A stretch of DNA of 64,000 nucleotides from the NCBI RefSeq assembly GCF_000170795.1, contig NZ_ABCM01000025.1, positions 1-64,000 on the forward strand, given 5' to 3'. Below the pieces are notes generated by a model. It was given only the letters and a program-made list of their open reading frames with translations, searched no databases and was not told the DNA's origin. Made by a program: the position numbers and the translations under genes. How positions within the stretch are numbered: position 1 is the stretch's first letter; each line of letters begins with the position of its first letter. Of the stretch, positions 25,930-32,527 are shown in pieces. Source of the DNA: Pedobacter sp. BAL39. GTDB taxonomy: Bacteria > Bacteroidota > Bacteroidia > Sphingobacteriales > Sphingobacteriaceae.

Positions 25930-27963
25930 TTACCACATTCTTATCCTATCTTCAGGTTTTTTATACAATTTGTCACCGGGTTTGACGTCGAAAGCCTCAT
26001 ACCAGGCGTCCATGTTTACCGGTGCACCGATGGTTCTATATGGACCTGGCGAATGCGGATCTGTTTTGATCAGCTGAGCGGCAGTTTCGTCGAGAATATT
26101 GCCCCTCCATACCTGTGCCCAGGAAAGGAAAAAGCGCTGGTCGGGTGTAAAACCGTCGATCTTTTCTGTCGACTGACCTTGTTTGGTGAGCTTGAAGGCG
26201 GTATATGCGGCGTTCAGCCCACCAAGGTCGCCAATGTTCTCGCCCATGGTCAGTTTGCCAATAACATGGATGGTATCCAACACGGTATAGGCATCAAACT
26301 GTTCTCCAAGTGCCTTGGTTTTTGCTTCGAACTTCTGCTTGTCTTCGTCGGTCCACCAGTTGCGCAGGTTCCCATCTTTATCGTACTGACTTCCGGAATC
26401 ATCAAAGCCATGTGACATCTCGTGTCCGATGACGGCACCGATACCACCATAATTTACAGCATCGTCGGCATTGGGATCAAAGAAAGGAAACTGAAGAATA
26501 CCGGCAGGGAAAACAATTTCATTCATCGTCGGACTGTAATAAGCATTTACCGTTGGTGGTGTCATGCCGAAACGCATACGGTCAACGGGTTTACCCAGCT
26601 GGCGGATCATATCGTTGTATCCCCATACACCCGCATTGCGCAGGTTTTGAAAATAGGTTTCGCGCCGTATTTGTAGTCCATCGTAGGTCTTCCATTTTTC
26701 AGGATAGCCAATTTTTGGAACAAAGGCATGCAGCTTGGCAAGTGCTTTTTCTTTCGTTGCAGCACTCATCCAGTCGAGGTTTTTGATCCTGATCTCGAAA
26801 GCCTTACGCAGGTTGTCGATGAGCTCCGTCATGCGCAACTTTGCCTCTGGTTTGAAGTATTTTGCGACATATAGCTGGCCGAGCAACTCGCCAATGGTGC
26901 CATCGGTCAGCTGCGACATGCGTTGCCATCTTGGCGTCTGTACTTTTTGGCCCGACTGTGCCTGGCTGAAAGCAAAACTCGCATTTACGAAGGGACTGCT
27001 GAGGTTTGGAGCCGCCGATTTAAGGACGTTCCATTCCAGGTAGGTCTTCCAGTCGGCCACGGGGACGGACTTCAGCATGGCGTCAAGTGTCACGAAAAAC
27101 TTGGGTGCAGATACAAGCACCGTATCCTGGCCGGTTACTTTAAGGTTGTTGAGCATCGTGCTCCAGTTGATGTTCGGCGTGGTTTTACTGAAGGCTGCAA
27201 CGGTAAATTTGTTATAGGTTTTATAGGGATCACGCTGCTCTACACGGCTCATCTGTGCTTGGGCAAGCTGCTTTTCGATCGCCATTACTGTAGTGGCTTT
27301 TCTGGTGGCCTCATCGGCAGTGCCGCCGGTAAGTGTAAACAGGCTGACCATATACTCTGTATAGGCGCCGCGTATTTTAACACTTCGGCTGTCGTCTTTC
27401 AGGTAATAGTCCCGATCCGGCAATGTCGTTCCGCCCTGACTGAACTGTACCATATATTTGGTGACATTCTTGCGGTCCTGGCCCACGTAAAACCCGAACA
27501 TCGGGCTGCCGATTCCGGAAGTACGCATAAGGGTAGCCTGCATCAAAACCCCCTTCAGGTCCTTTATGGCTTTCACTGTGGCGAGATCCGCCTTGATGGG
27601 TTGGTAACCCAGTTTTTCTATCGCTGCACTGTCCATAGCCGCTGCATAGAAGTCGCCAACTCTTCTGGTGACAGATCCTGCAGGGGCGGACTGGTCGGCA
27701 GCAGCGGCTTCCACCAATCCTTTCACCGCATTGATGTTGAAGTCGCGGAGCAGGTTGAAGCTTCCCCAGCGCGTTTCCTTGGCTGGAACGGGATTGTTCT
27801 TGATCCAGGTACCGCTGGCATATTGATAAAAATCATCGCCGGGTTTCACGGAAAGATCCATATTCGCAGGATCGATAAATTTTGTGGTAGACTGTGATTG
27901 AGCGGAATAGCCGACGGCCAGCATCCCGCAAACAGCGAAAAGGCTTTTCAGGTTTGTATGCAT
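25930..27963 (-). CDS. pepO: M13-family zinc metallopeptidase (neprilysin/PepO-like)
   Basis: Secreted or periplasmic oligopeptidase. 677 residues with a signal peptide (about 1-24, ending YSAQSQS). The zinc site HEMSH is at residues 514-518 within AVIGHEMSHGFDDSGSQYD, and the third ligand lies in ENIGDLGGLNAAY. NAYYSPTMNEIVFPAGILQ and the C-terminal CxxW-like closing (PEDRIRMW, with Trp last) are typical of M13. The C-terminal Trp replaces the eukaryotic CxxW, as in many bacterial members. Terminated by the hairpin just downstream; a possible 28-codon ORF lies upstream on the same strand. Confidence 0.95.
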   Translation of the reverse strand: MHTNLKSLFAVCGMLAVGYSAQSQSTTKFIDPANMDLSVKPGDDFYQYASGTWIKNNPVPAKETRWGSFNLLRDFNINAVKGLVEAAAADQSAPAGSVTRRVGDFYAAAMDSAAIEKLGYQPIKADLATVKAIKDLKGVLMQATLMRTSGIGSPMFGFYVGQDRKNVTKYMVQFSQGGTTLPDRDYYLKDDSRSVKIRGAYTEYMVSLFTLTGGTADEATRKATTVMAIEKQLAQAQMSRVEQRDPYKTYNKFTVAAFSKTTPNINWSTMLNNLKVTGQDTVLVSAPKFFVTLDAMLKSVPVADWKTYLEWNVLKSAAPNLSSPFVNASFAFSQAQSGQKVQTPRWQRMSQLTDGTIGELLGQLYVAKYFKPEAKLRMTELIDNLRKAFEIRIKNLDWMSAATKEKALAKLHAFVPKIGYPEKWKTYDGLQIRRETYFQNLRNAGVWGYNDMIRQLGKPVDRMRFGMTPPTVNAYYSPTMNEIVFPAGILQFPFFDPNADDAVNYGGIGAVIGHEMSHGFDDSGSQYDKDGNLRNWWTDEDKQKFEAKTKALGEQFDAYTVLDTIHVIGKLTMGENIGDLGGLNAAYTAFKLTKQGQSTEKIDGFTPDQRFFLSWAQVWRGNILDETAAQLIKTDPHSPGPYRTIGAPVNMDAWYEAFDVKPGDKLYKKPEDRIRMW

Positions 27964-28084
27964 AAAAGGTAGTTAGTTAATTCTTGAAATAGCCCTGGCA
28001 AAGCGCCATGCCGCTTTACTTGCTATTTCTTAAAGGCCGAATGTAGAGAATGACAGGTAGGAAACCTTAATTCCAATAAAAATA

Positions 28085-28171
28085 TTACTTGTTGAACCAG
28101 TAATACAACTTCGCTAACCCAATCTTCCTCATGACATCATGTGTGAAAGAAAATATCTTAATCGCTTTCAT
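28085..28171 (-). CDS. possible 28-residue small protein upstream of pepO
   Basis: An ATG-to-TAA frame encodes a peptide beginning MKAIKIFSFTHDVMRK and ending LAKLYYWFNK: basic, aromatic and without membrane segment or signal peptide. It sits in the 349-bp gap between the M13 and S9B peptidase genes, 121 bp upstream of pepO on the same strand. A weak inverted repeat (ATTACT/AGTAAT) covers its last codons. The residue composition looks protein-like, but such a short frame could arise by chance; no conserved promoter or ribosome-binding site is clear. Confidence 0.3.
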   Translation of the reverse strand: MKAIKIFSFTHDVMRKIGLAKLYYWFNK

Positions 28172-28264
28172 AGCTTGGAGTATTTATATCTATTTAACAT
28201 TTTTTAACATATTTTATTGTGTGCTCTATAAAATATAGGGCTCGGGTCGGGAGGGTAGCTGTTG

Positions 28265-28293
28265 TTTGCAACCGCTGTTAATTGTTACATTTG
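28265..28293 (+). promoter_or_regulatory. Bacteroidota-type promoter for the S9B peptidase
   Basis: TTTG at 28265-28268, 17 bp, then TACATTTG at 28286-28293. It would start RNA a dozen or so nt before the ATG at 28313, which also supports that start over the upstream ATG-like codon at 28262. Confidence 0.65.
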
Positions 28294-28312
28294 GCCCATC
28301 AATTCAAAAAAG

Positions 28313-30478
28313 ATGAAGAAATTTTTATTATTAAGTCAGCTGCTCTGCGCCTCACTGTTCGGTGTTGCACAGCAAAAAATGCTGACCATGCAGGATGCAA
28401 TGACGAATGCGCGTACTACATTGGCACCGCAAACCATGCCTCAACTTCAGTTCATCTATGGAACGGAGGAATACGTGTATGCGAAAAGGTCTGGCGACGT
28501 GGTGGAATGGATGAGCGGAAAGGCAAATGACCCCTCAGAACACACCTTCCTCTCCTTATCGCAGCTCAATAAAAAACTTCATACAGCGGGGCAGGATACG
28601 GTGCAGGCGATGCCATATATCATCTTTAATGAGGGGCCTGAATGGATCATGTACATCAACGGTGCTAAAGTGGCATTTGACCCTGTAAAAAATACCTACA
28701 GGACAATACTGACGGCAGAGCTCGGACAAAAAGCAAATGTAGAAGAGGGAAGTGCCGGTTATGTGGCCTACCTGGATCAATCTAACCTCTTTGTTGCGAA
28801 AGGCGCTGATGTAAAACAAGTGACCTCAGATGGCAGCAGCGATATCGTTTACGCTTCCTCGGTACACCGTGATGAGTTTGGCATTTCTAAAGGTACGTTC
28901 TGGAGCAACTCGGGCAACCAGCTGGCCTTCTACAGGATGGATCAGAGCATGGTGACAGATTATCCTATTGTCGACTGGACCTCGCGCCCTGCCAAAAATG
29001 TGAACATCAAATACCCTATGGCCGGTGATAAGAGTCACCATGTTACCGTAGGTGTTTACAACGCAGCAACAAAAACTACAGTTTACCTGAAAACTGGTGA
29101 GCCTGCGGAACAGTATCTTACTAACATCGCCTGGAGCCCGGATGACAAATACATCTTTATCGCCGTCGTCAACCGTGGGCAGAACCATATGAAACTGAAC
29201 CAATATGATGCAACAACAGGGAACTTCATGAAAACGCTGTTCGAAGAAAAAGACAGTAAATACGTGGAGCCGCTGGTGCCCATGTTGTTTCTGAAAAATG
29301 ATGCCTCCAGATTTATCTGGCAAAGTAACCGCGACGGTTGGAACCACCTCTACTTATTCGACCTCAGTGGTAAACTCCTGAAGCAGCTGACAAAAGGGAA
29401 CTGGGAAGTGCTGGAGGTAAAAGGCTTCACTACGAACGGCGATCAGCTATTTTATGTGTCGACAGCGGAATCACCCATCACCAGAAACCTCTATTCCCTG
29501 AATATAAAATCAGCTAAATCTACACGGATGACGAAAGGCTTCGCTGTTCATAATGCACAGGTCAGCAGCTCTGGGAAGTCTGTCATCGATCAATACAGTA
29601 AGCCTGATCAGCCCCGCATCATACAGGTGCTGGAGCCTGCTACAGGAAAAGAAAAGGTGCTGCTGAAAGCTGTAAACCCATTGGCCGACTACGCCACGGC
29701 AAGCTCTTCTATATTTACCATTAAAAGTGATACTGGCGACGACCTCTATTGTAGCCTCTACAAACCGGTAGGCATGAGTGGCGCCGACAGTACTAAAAAA
29801 CACCCCGCAGTGGTGTATTGGTATGGTGGCTCCCATGCCCAGCTCATCACCAACAGCTGGAACGCCGGTGCTGGCGACTACTGGTTCCGGTATATGGCGC
29901 AACGTGGTTATGTGGTGCTTACCATCGACACCCGTGGTAGCGATAACAGGGGCAAGGCTTTTGAACAATCGATGTTTCGCAGGGTTGGCGATGTGCAGAT
30001 GCAGGATATGATGAAAGCAGTGGGATACCTAAAGGGTCTTCCTTATGCAGATACGGAGCGCATGGGCCTCTTTGGATGGAGCTTTGGCGGTTTCAATACA
30101 GTCGACTTCATGCTGACACACCCCGGTGTGTTTAAAGCCGCGGTTGCGGGCGGTCCGGTCATCAACTGGAACTTCTATGAAGTAATGTACACCGAACGTT
30201 ATATGGATACTCCTCAGGAAAATCCTGAAGGCTTCGCCGCAACCAACCTGTCGGACAAAGTGCAAAACCTGAAAGGAAATCTGCTCCTGATCCACGGCCT
30301 GCAGGATCCGGTAGTGCTACAACAAAATACGGTAGATTTTGTGAAACATGCAGTCGATAAAAATGTGCAGGTTGACTATATGATCTACCCTGGACATGAG
30401 CACAATGTGACCGGCAAAGACCGGGCACATCTGTATCAGAAAGTTACGGATTACTTCATGCTGCATTTGCTCAAATAG
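28313..30478 (+). CDS. S9B-family dipeptidyl peptidase IV-like serine peptidase
   Basis: Cleaves dipeptides from N-termini, typically after Pro or Ala, in the periplasm. I start at the ATG at 28313 (MKKFLLLSQLLCASLFGVAQQ), a clean signal peptide. 721 residues: an N-terminal beta-propeller domain (WSPDDKYIFIAVVNRGQN and WQSNRDGWNHLYLFD blades) and a C-terminal alpha/beta-hydrolase domain with the nucleophile Ser590 in GLFGWSFGGF, Asp665 in HGLQDPVV and the likely His697 in YPGHEHNV. Length is typical of bacterial DPP IV (about 700-740). It ends 12 bp before the structured repeat element. Confidence 0.93.
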   Translation: MKKFLLLSQLLCASLFGVAQQKMLTMQDAMTNARTTLAPQTMPQLQFIYGTEEYVYAKRSGDVVEWMSGKANDPSEHTFLSLSQLNKKLHTAGQDTVQAMPYIIFNEGPEWIMYINGAKVAFDPVKNTYRTILTAELGQKANVEEGSAGYVAYLDQSNLFVAKGADVKQVTSDGSSDIVYASSVHRDEFGISKGTFWSNSGNQLAFYRMDQSMVTDYPIVDWTSRPAKNVNIKYPMAGDKSHHVTVGVYNAATKTTVYLKTGEPAEQYLTNIAWSPDDKYIFIAVVNRGQNHMKLNQYDATTGNFMKTLFEEKDSKYVEPLVPMLFLKNDASRFIWQSNRDGWNHLYLFDLSGKLLKQLTKGNWEVLEVKGFTTNGDQLFYVSTAESPITRNLYSLNIKSAKSTRMTKGFAVHNAQVSSSGKSVIDQYSKPDQPRIIQVLEPATGKEKVLLKAVNPLADYATASSSIFTIKSDTGDDLYCSLYKPVGMSGADSTKKHPAVVYWYGGSHAQLITNSWNAGAGDYWFRYMAQRGYVVLTIDTRGSDNRGKAFEQSMFRRVGDVQMQDMMKAVGYLKGLPYADTERMGLFGWSFGGFNTVDFMLTHPGVFKAAVAGGPVINWNFYEVMYTERYMDTPQENPEGFAATNLSDKVQNLKGNLLLIHGLQDPVVLQQNTVDFVKHAVDKNVQVDYMIYPGHEHNVTGKDRAHLYQKVTDYFMLHLLK

Positions 30479-30490
30479 TCTTTCTTCTTT

Positions 30491-30576
30491 AAAAAAAAAA
30501 GCCGGTATGCGCTTCGGACTCAAAATCTTTTGAAGGAAAGATTTTACATGTCCTCATCGCACACCGGTTTTTTTTT
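30491..30576 (+). repeat. structured repeat element, copy 1 (terminator-like)
   Basis: An A-run (30491-30500), a long imperfect hairpin and a T-run, starting 12 bp after the S9B peptidase stop. Core 30510-30559 is identical over 50 nt to 35241-35290. Structure by eye: lower stem CCGGT/ACCGG (30502-30506 with 30563-30567), one A-C mismatch, TGCG/CGCA, internal loop CTTC opposite TCAT, GGAC/GTCC (30516-30519 with 30550-30553), AAAATCTTT/AAAGATTTT (30522-30530 with 30537-30545), apical loop TGAAGG. The loop GAAG can pair with the internal-loop CTTC. It probably acts as a terminator on either strand; the perfectly kept core suggests more than that. Confidence 0.8.
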
Positions 30577-30766
30577 GCATCATCCATTGGTAATTTCGCA
30601 TATGCAGGTGGCAAATCCGAATTTGTGAAACAGATGTGATGGTGGTTTTGCCGGAAAGGAAGGAATCCGGTATGGCGCAGGTTGGGAGCGGAAAAAGGTT
30701 TTTGGGAATGTGGTTTGTGTATGATTTTGAGATGTGAAATATTGACGAGAGATGTTTTTTTGAGTG

Positions 30767-30855
30767 TGATGCATTTTATTGAGTGTGTTGAGGTGTCCTC
30801 ATTCAATGTTTGATGCATTTTATTTGAGTGTGTTGAGGTATCCTCATTCAATGTG
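30767..30855. repeat. 44-nt tandem direct repeat, two copies
   Basis: Unit one is 30767-30810 and unit two 30811-30855; they differ by one inserted T, one G-to-A change and the last bases. Each unit contains an inverted repeat, TTGAGG with CCTCATTCAA, able to form a small hairpin. Two copies only, so not a CRISPR array. Confidence 0.7.
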
Positions 30856-30936
30856 TTTAGGGTGTTTTTCCAGACGATATGCCAGATGTCTTTTTGATGT
30901 GAAATCAATAGTAGGGTTAGACATGGATGAAAAAGA

Positions 30937-30967
30937 AAGCGGGAATGATCTCCGACCACTCCCGCTT
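30937..30967. terminator. hairpin in the gene-poor region
   Basis: AAGCGGGA / TCCCGCTT stem of 8 bp with a 15-nt loop. The flanks are not T-rich, so a terminator role is uncertain. Confidence 0.35.
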
Positions 30968-31349
30968 CATCTAAATTAACGCTCTCACATATAAAGACGT
31001 CAATCCAGGTCAAATATTGTATGCGGGTTTAAAAAAAATGTGCTGAAGTGGAGATTGTCGTGAATGCTGACCGGAGGACCGGATAAATTACTGGCGAATA
31101 TATTTTAGGTTGAATTTTTATTTATTTGCGTTTTTTAGGCCGTTTTTTATGTTGAAGCGGAAGTAATTAATTTTTTTTTTCACTTTCAAAAGTAGCTGAC
31201 AGGCGCGTTTATTTTTCAAAAAAAGACTTTGACAGAAAAGTTGGAATTGATTGGCTTTATGGCAGTACACCAGATATAATACTCATTTTCACTGTCTTTA
31301 TGTTCCTTTGAGCATCTTTAGTAGCTTTTTTGTTCTTTAAATTAAATCT

Positions 31350-31379
31350 TTTGTCTTTAAAGTTTGTTTATTAAGTTTG
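31350..31379 (+). promoter_or_regulatory. promoter of the toxin-antitoxin pair
   Basis: TTTG at 31350-31353, 18 bp, TAAGTTTG at 31372-31379. It predicts a leader of about 125 nt before the antitoxin ATG at 31513. The region around it is T-rich with several other TTTG strings, so alternatives exist. Confidence 0.5.
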
Positions 31380-31512
31380 TGTTCTTGTTGATGAAATCTG
31401 GTTTCCTATTAAGGTGTCTGTGTTTTGTCTTAAGAAAACAAGATTTATTATTATGCTACTAAACATTCAAGTTTCTGAACAATTACGTAACTTCAATAGA
31501 AGGCCACGTATC

Positions 31513-31758
31513 ATGAAAAAAAAGCTGACATTAGTCGTCGAGGAAGAAGTAATTAAAAAAGCAGGCCTATATGCTGAAAGGACAGGGAAAAGTTTGTCTG
31601 AATTGGTTGGGCGATATCTGGAAACATTGGGAGAAGAGGGAACGGATACTAGCCAGCTGTCTCCTAAATTAAAAAAGCTAGTTGGAGCGGTTAAGTTGCC
31701 TGCTAATTTTGATGAGAAGAAAGAACTCCGTGCTTACCTGGATCGCAAACACTTATGA
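31513..31758 (+). CDS. antitoxin, DUF6364-like
   Basis: Likely antitoxin of the PIN toxin that follows. I start it at the ATG at 31513 (MKKKLTLVVEEEVIKKAGLYAERTGKSLSEL); the open frame reaches back to 31414 but the added residues do not fit the family. 81 residues: a basic N-terminal beta strand and two helices as in ribbon-helix-helix DNA-binding proteins, and an acidic linker plus a C-terminal tail that should wrap the toxin. Its stop overlaps the toxin start by four bases (ATGA), the usual arrangement for a cotranscribed pair that represses its own promoter. Confidence 0.82.
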   Translation: MKKKLTLVVEEEVIKKAGLYAERTGKSLSELVGRYLETLGEEGTDTSQLSPKLKKLVGAVKLPANFDEKKELRAYLDRKHL

Positions 31759-32180
31759 GAAATGTATTTGTTGATACCAATGTTCTTATCGATCTTCTGG
31801 GAGACCGGGTTCCTTTTAGTAAATCCGCGATAGAATTGTTTGATCTTGCAGAGAGGAAGAAAGTCAGGCTTTATACTTCCTCACATTCGTATGCTACAAC
31901 ACATTATGTGCTTAGAAAAGAAATGGGAGAGCAACAATTGCGTGATCTGCTCTACTTGACGATGGATTATATTGATCTGATTGCTATAGATACCTCAATT
32001 ATCAAAGAAAGCGTTCTCTCCAATCATGAGGACTTTGAAGATGCAATTCAAATATTTGCCGCAAAATCAGTCGCGGCGATGGATATCATGGTTACCAGAG
32101 ACAAGGACCTGGAAAATTTTAAAGACGCGGGAATCAGGATACTGCCAACAGAGGAAGCGATCCAGTGTTTATTTGAGTAA
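31755..32180 (+). CDS. PIN-domain (VapC-like) toxin ribonuclease
   Basis: Mg2+-dependent ribonuclease toxin. 141 residues opening with VFVDTNVLIDLLGDR, where Asp7 is the first catalytic acid, a Glu in the helix AIELFDLAE, and the acidic pair in AAMDIMVTRDKDLENF near the C-terminus, completing the PIN active site. SSHSYATTHYVLRKEMG is typical of the Bacteroidota branch paired with DUF6364 antitoxins. All catalytic acids appear intact, so it should be active. The pair sits in a gene-poor AT-rich stretch between a peptidase and valS, a likely place of recent arrival. Confidence 0.88.
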   Translation: MRNVFVDTNVLIDLLGDRVPFSKSAIELFDLAERKKVRLYTSSHSYATTHYVLRKEMGEQQLRDLLYLTMDYIDLIAIDTSIIKESVLSNHEDFEDAIQIFAAKSVAAMDIMVTRDKDLENFKDAGIRILPTEEAIQCLFE

Positions 32181-32388
32181 TCATCATGGCTGTTTCCTGG
32201 AAAACACCATCGTTCATACGCGAAATGAAGACAGTTTCAAGCATGAACGTAAACGGTATGCCTGCAACAGAAGTTTGGCTAATGATGAAGATTGAAGTGT
32301 GATGATTGGCTTGGTTAAATCATCGCAGAAAATTGAGAAAAGAATTGCTGAACCAACAAAAATGAACAACATGCTTTTCCGGATGCGG

Positions 32389-32474
32389 AAAAAAGCCCGC
32401 GGTTATAAGCCGACATGCAAATGTTTTCTCCTTCAAAAAAACATTTGGGAAGGCGAATAACTGACGGCTTTTTT
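32389..32474 (+). terminator. long structured hairpin between the toxin and valS
   Basis: Outer stem AAAAAAGCC (32389-32397) with GGCTTTTTT (32466-32474), then GTTAT/ATAAC, and an inner stem AAATGTTTT (32419-32427) with AAAACATTT (32438-32446). The apical loop contains CCTTC and the 3' side GAAGG, which are complementary. It ends in a T-run, so it likely terminates the toxin-antitoxin transcript. Short motifs (GACATG, CCTTCAAAA) match the reverse strand of the structured repeat at 30491 and 35224. Confidence 0.65.
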
Positions 32475-32492
32475 CTTTCCGTATTAAAAAGC

Positions 32493-32500
32493 TATTTTTG
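32493..32500 (+). promoter_or_regulatory. -7 box for valS
   Basis: TATTTTTG, full TAnnTTTG match, 27 nt upstream of the ATG. The -33 region is only T-rich and overlaps the T-run of the hairpin before it. Confidence 0.5.
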
Positions 32501-32527
32501 TGCTTCAACAGATACTTTTTCTTAATA

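Larger units (their letters stand above)
30577..31512. other. gene-poor AT-rich region
   Basis: About 940 bp without a credible gene. A 174-codon minus-strand frame (31013 to 30489) runs through the structured repeat and the tandem repeat and has no protein-like composition. Contents: a two-copy 44-nt tandem repeat (30767-30855), a hairpin (30937-30967), T-rich stretches from 31140 on, and the promoter of the toxin-antitoxin pair. Confidence 0.6.

Noticed and set aside
26923..27897. 324-codon plus-strand ORF
   Set aside because: Antisense to the M13 peptidase, whose zinc site and signal peptide are clear.
30510..30559. Hammerhead-ribozyme resemblance of the repeat core on the minus strand
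   Set aside because: GATGA-stem-GAAG recalls the hammerhead core, but the conserved U before GA and the A after GAA are missing and there is no third helix, so self-cleavage is not supported.
30489..31013. 174-codon minus-strand ORF through the repeats
   Set aside because: It reads through the structured repeat and the tandem repeat, giving a repeated peptide with no protein-like pattern; no promoter or family match is visible.
31414..31512. N-terminal extension of the antitoxin
   Set aside because: The extra 33 residues do not fit the family, whose N-terminus matches the ATG at 31513.
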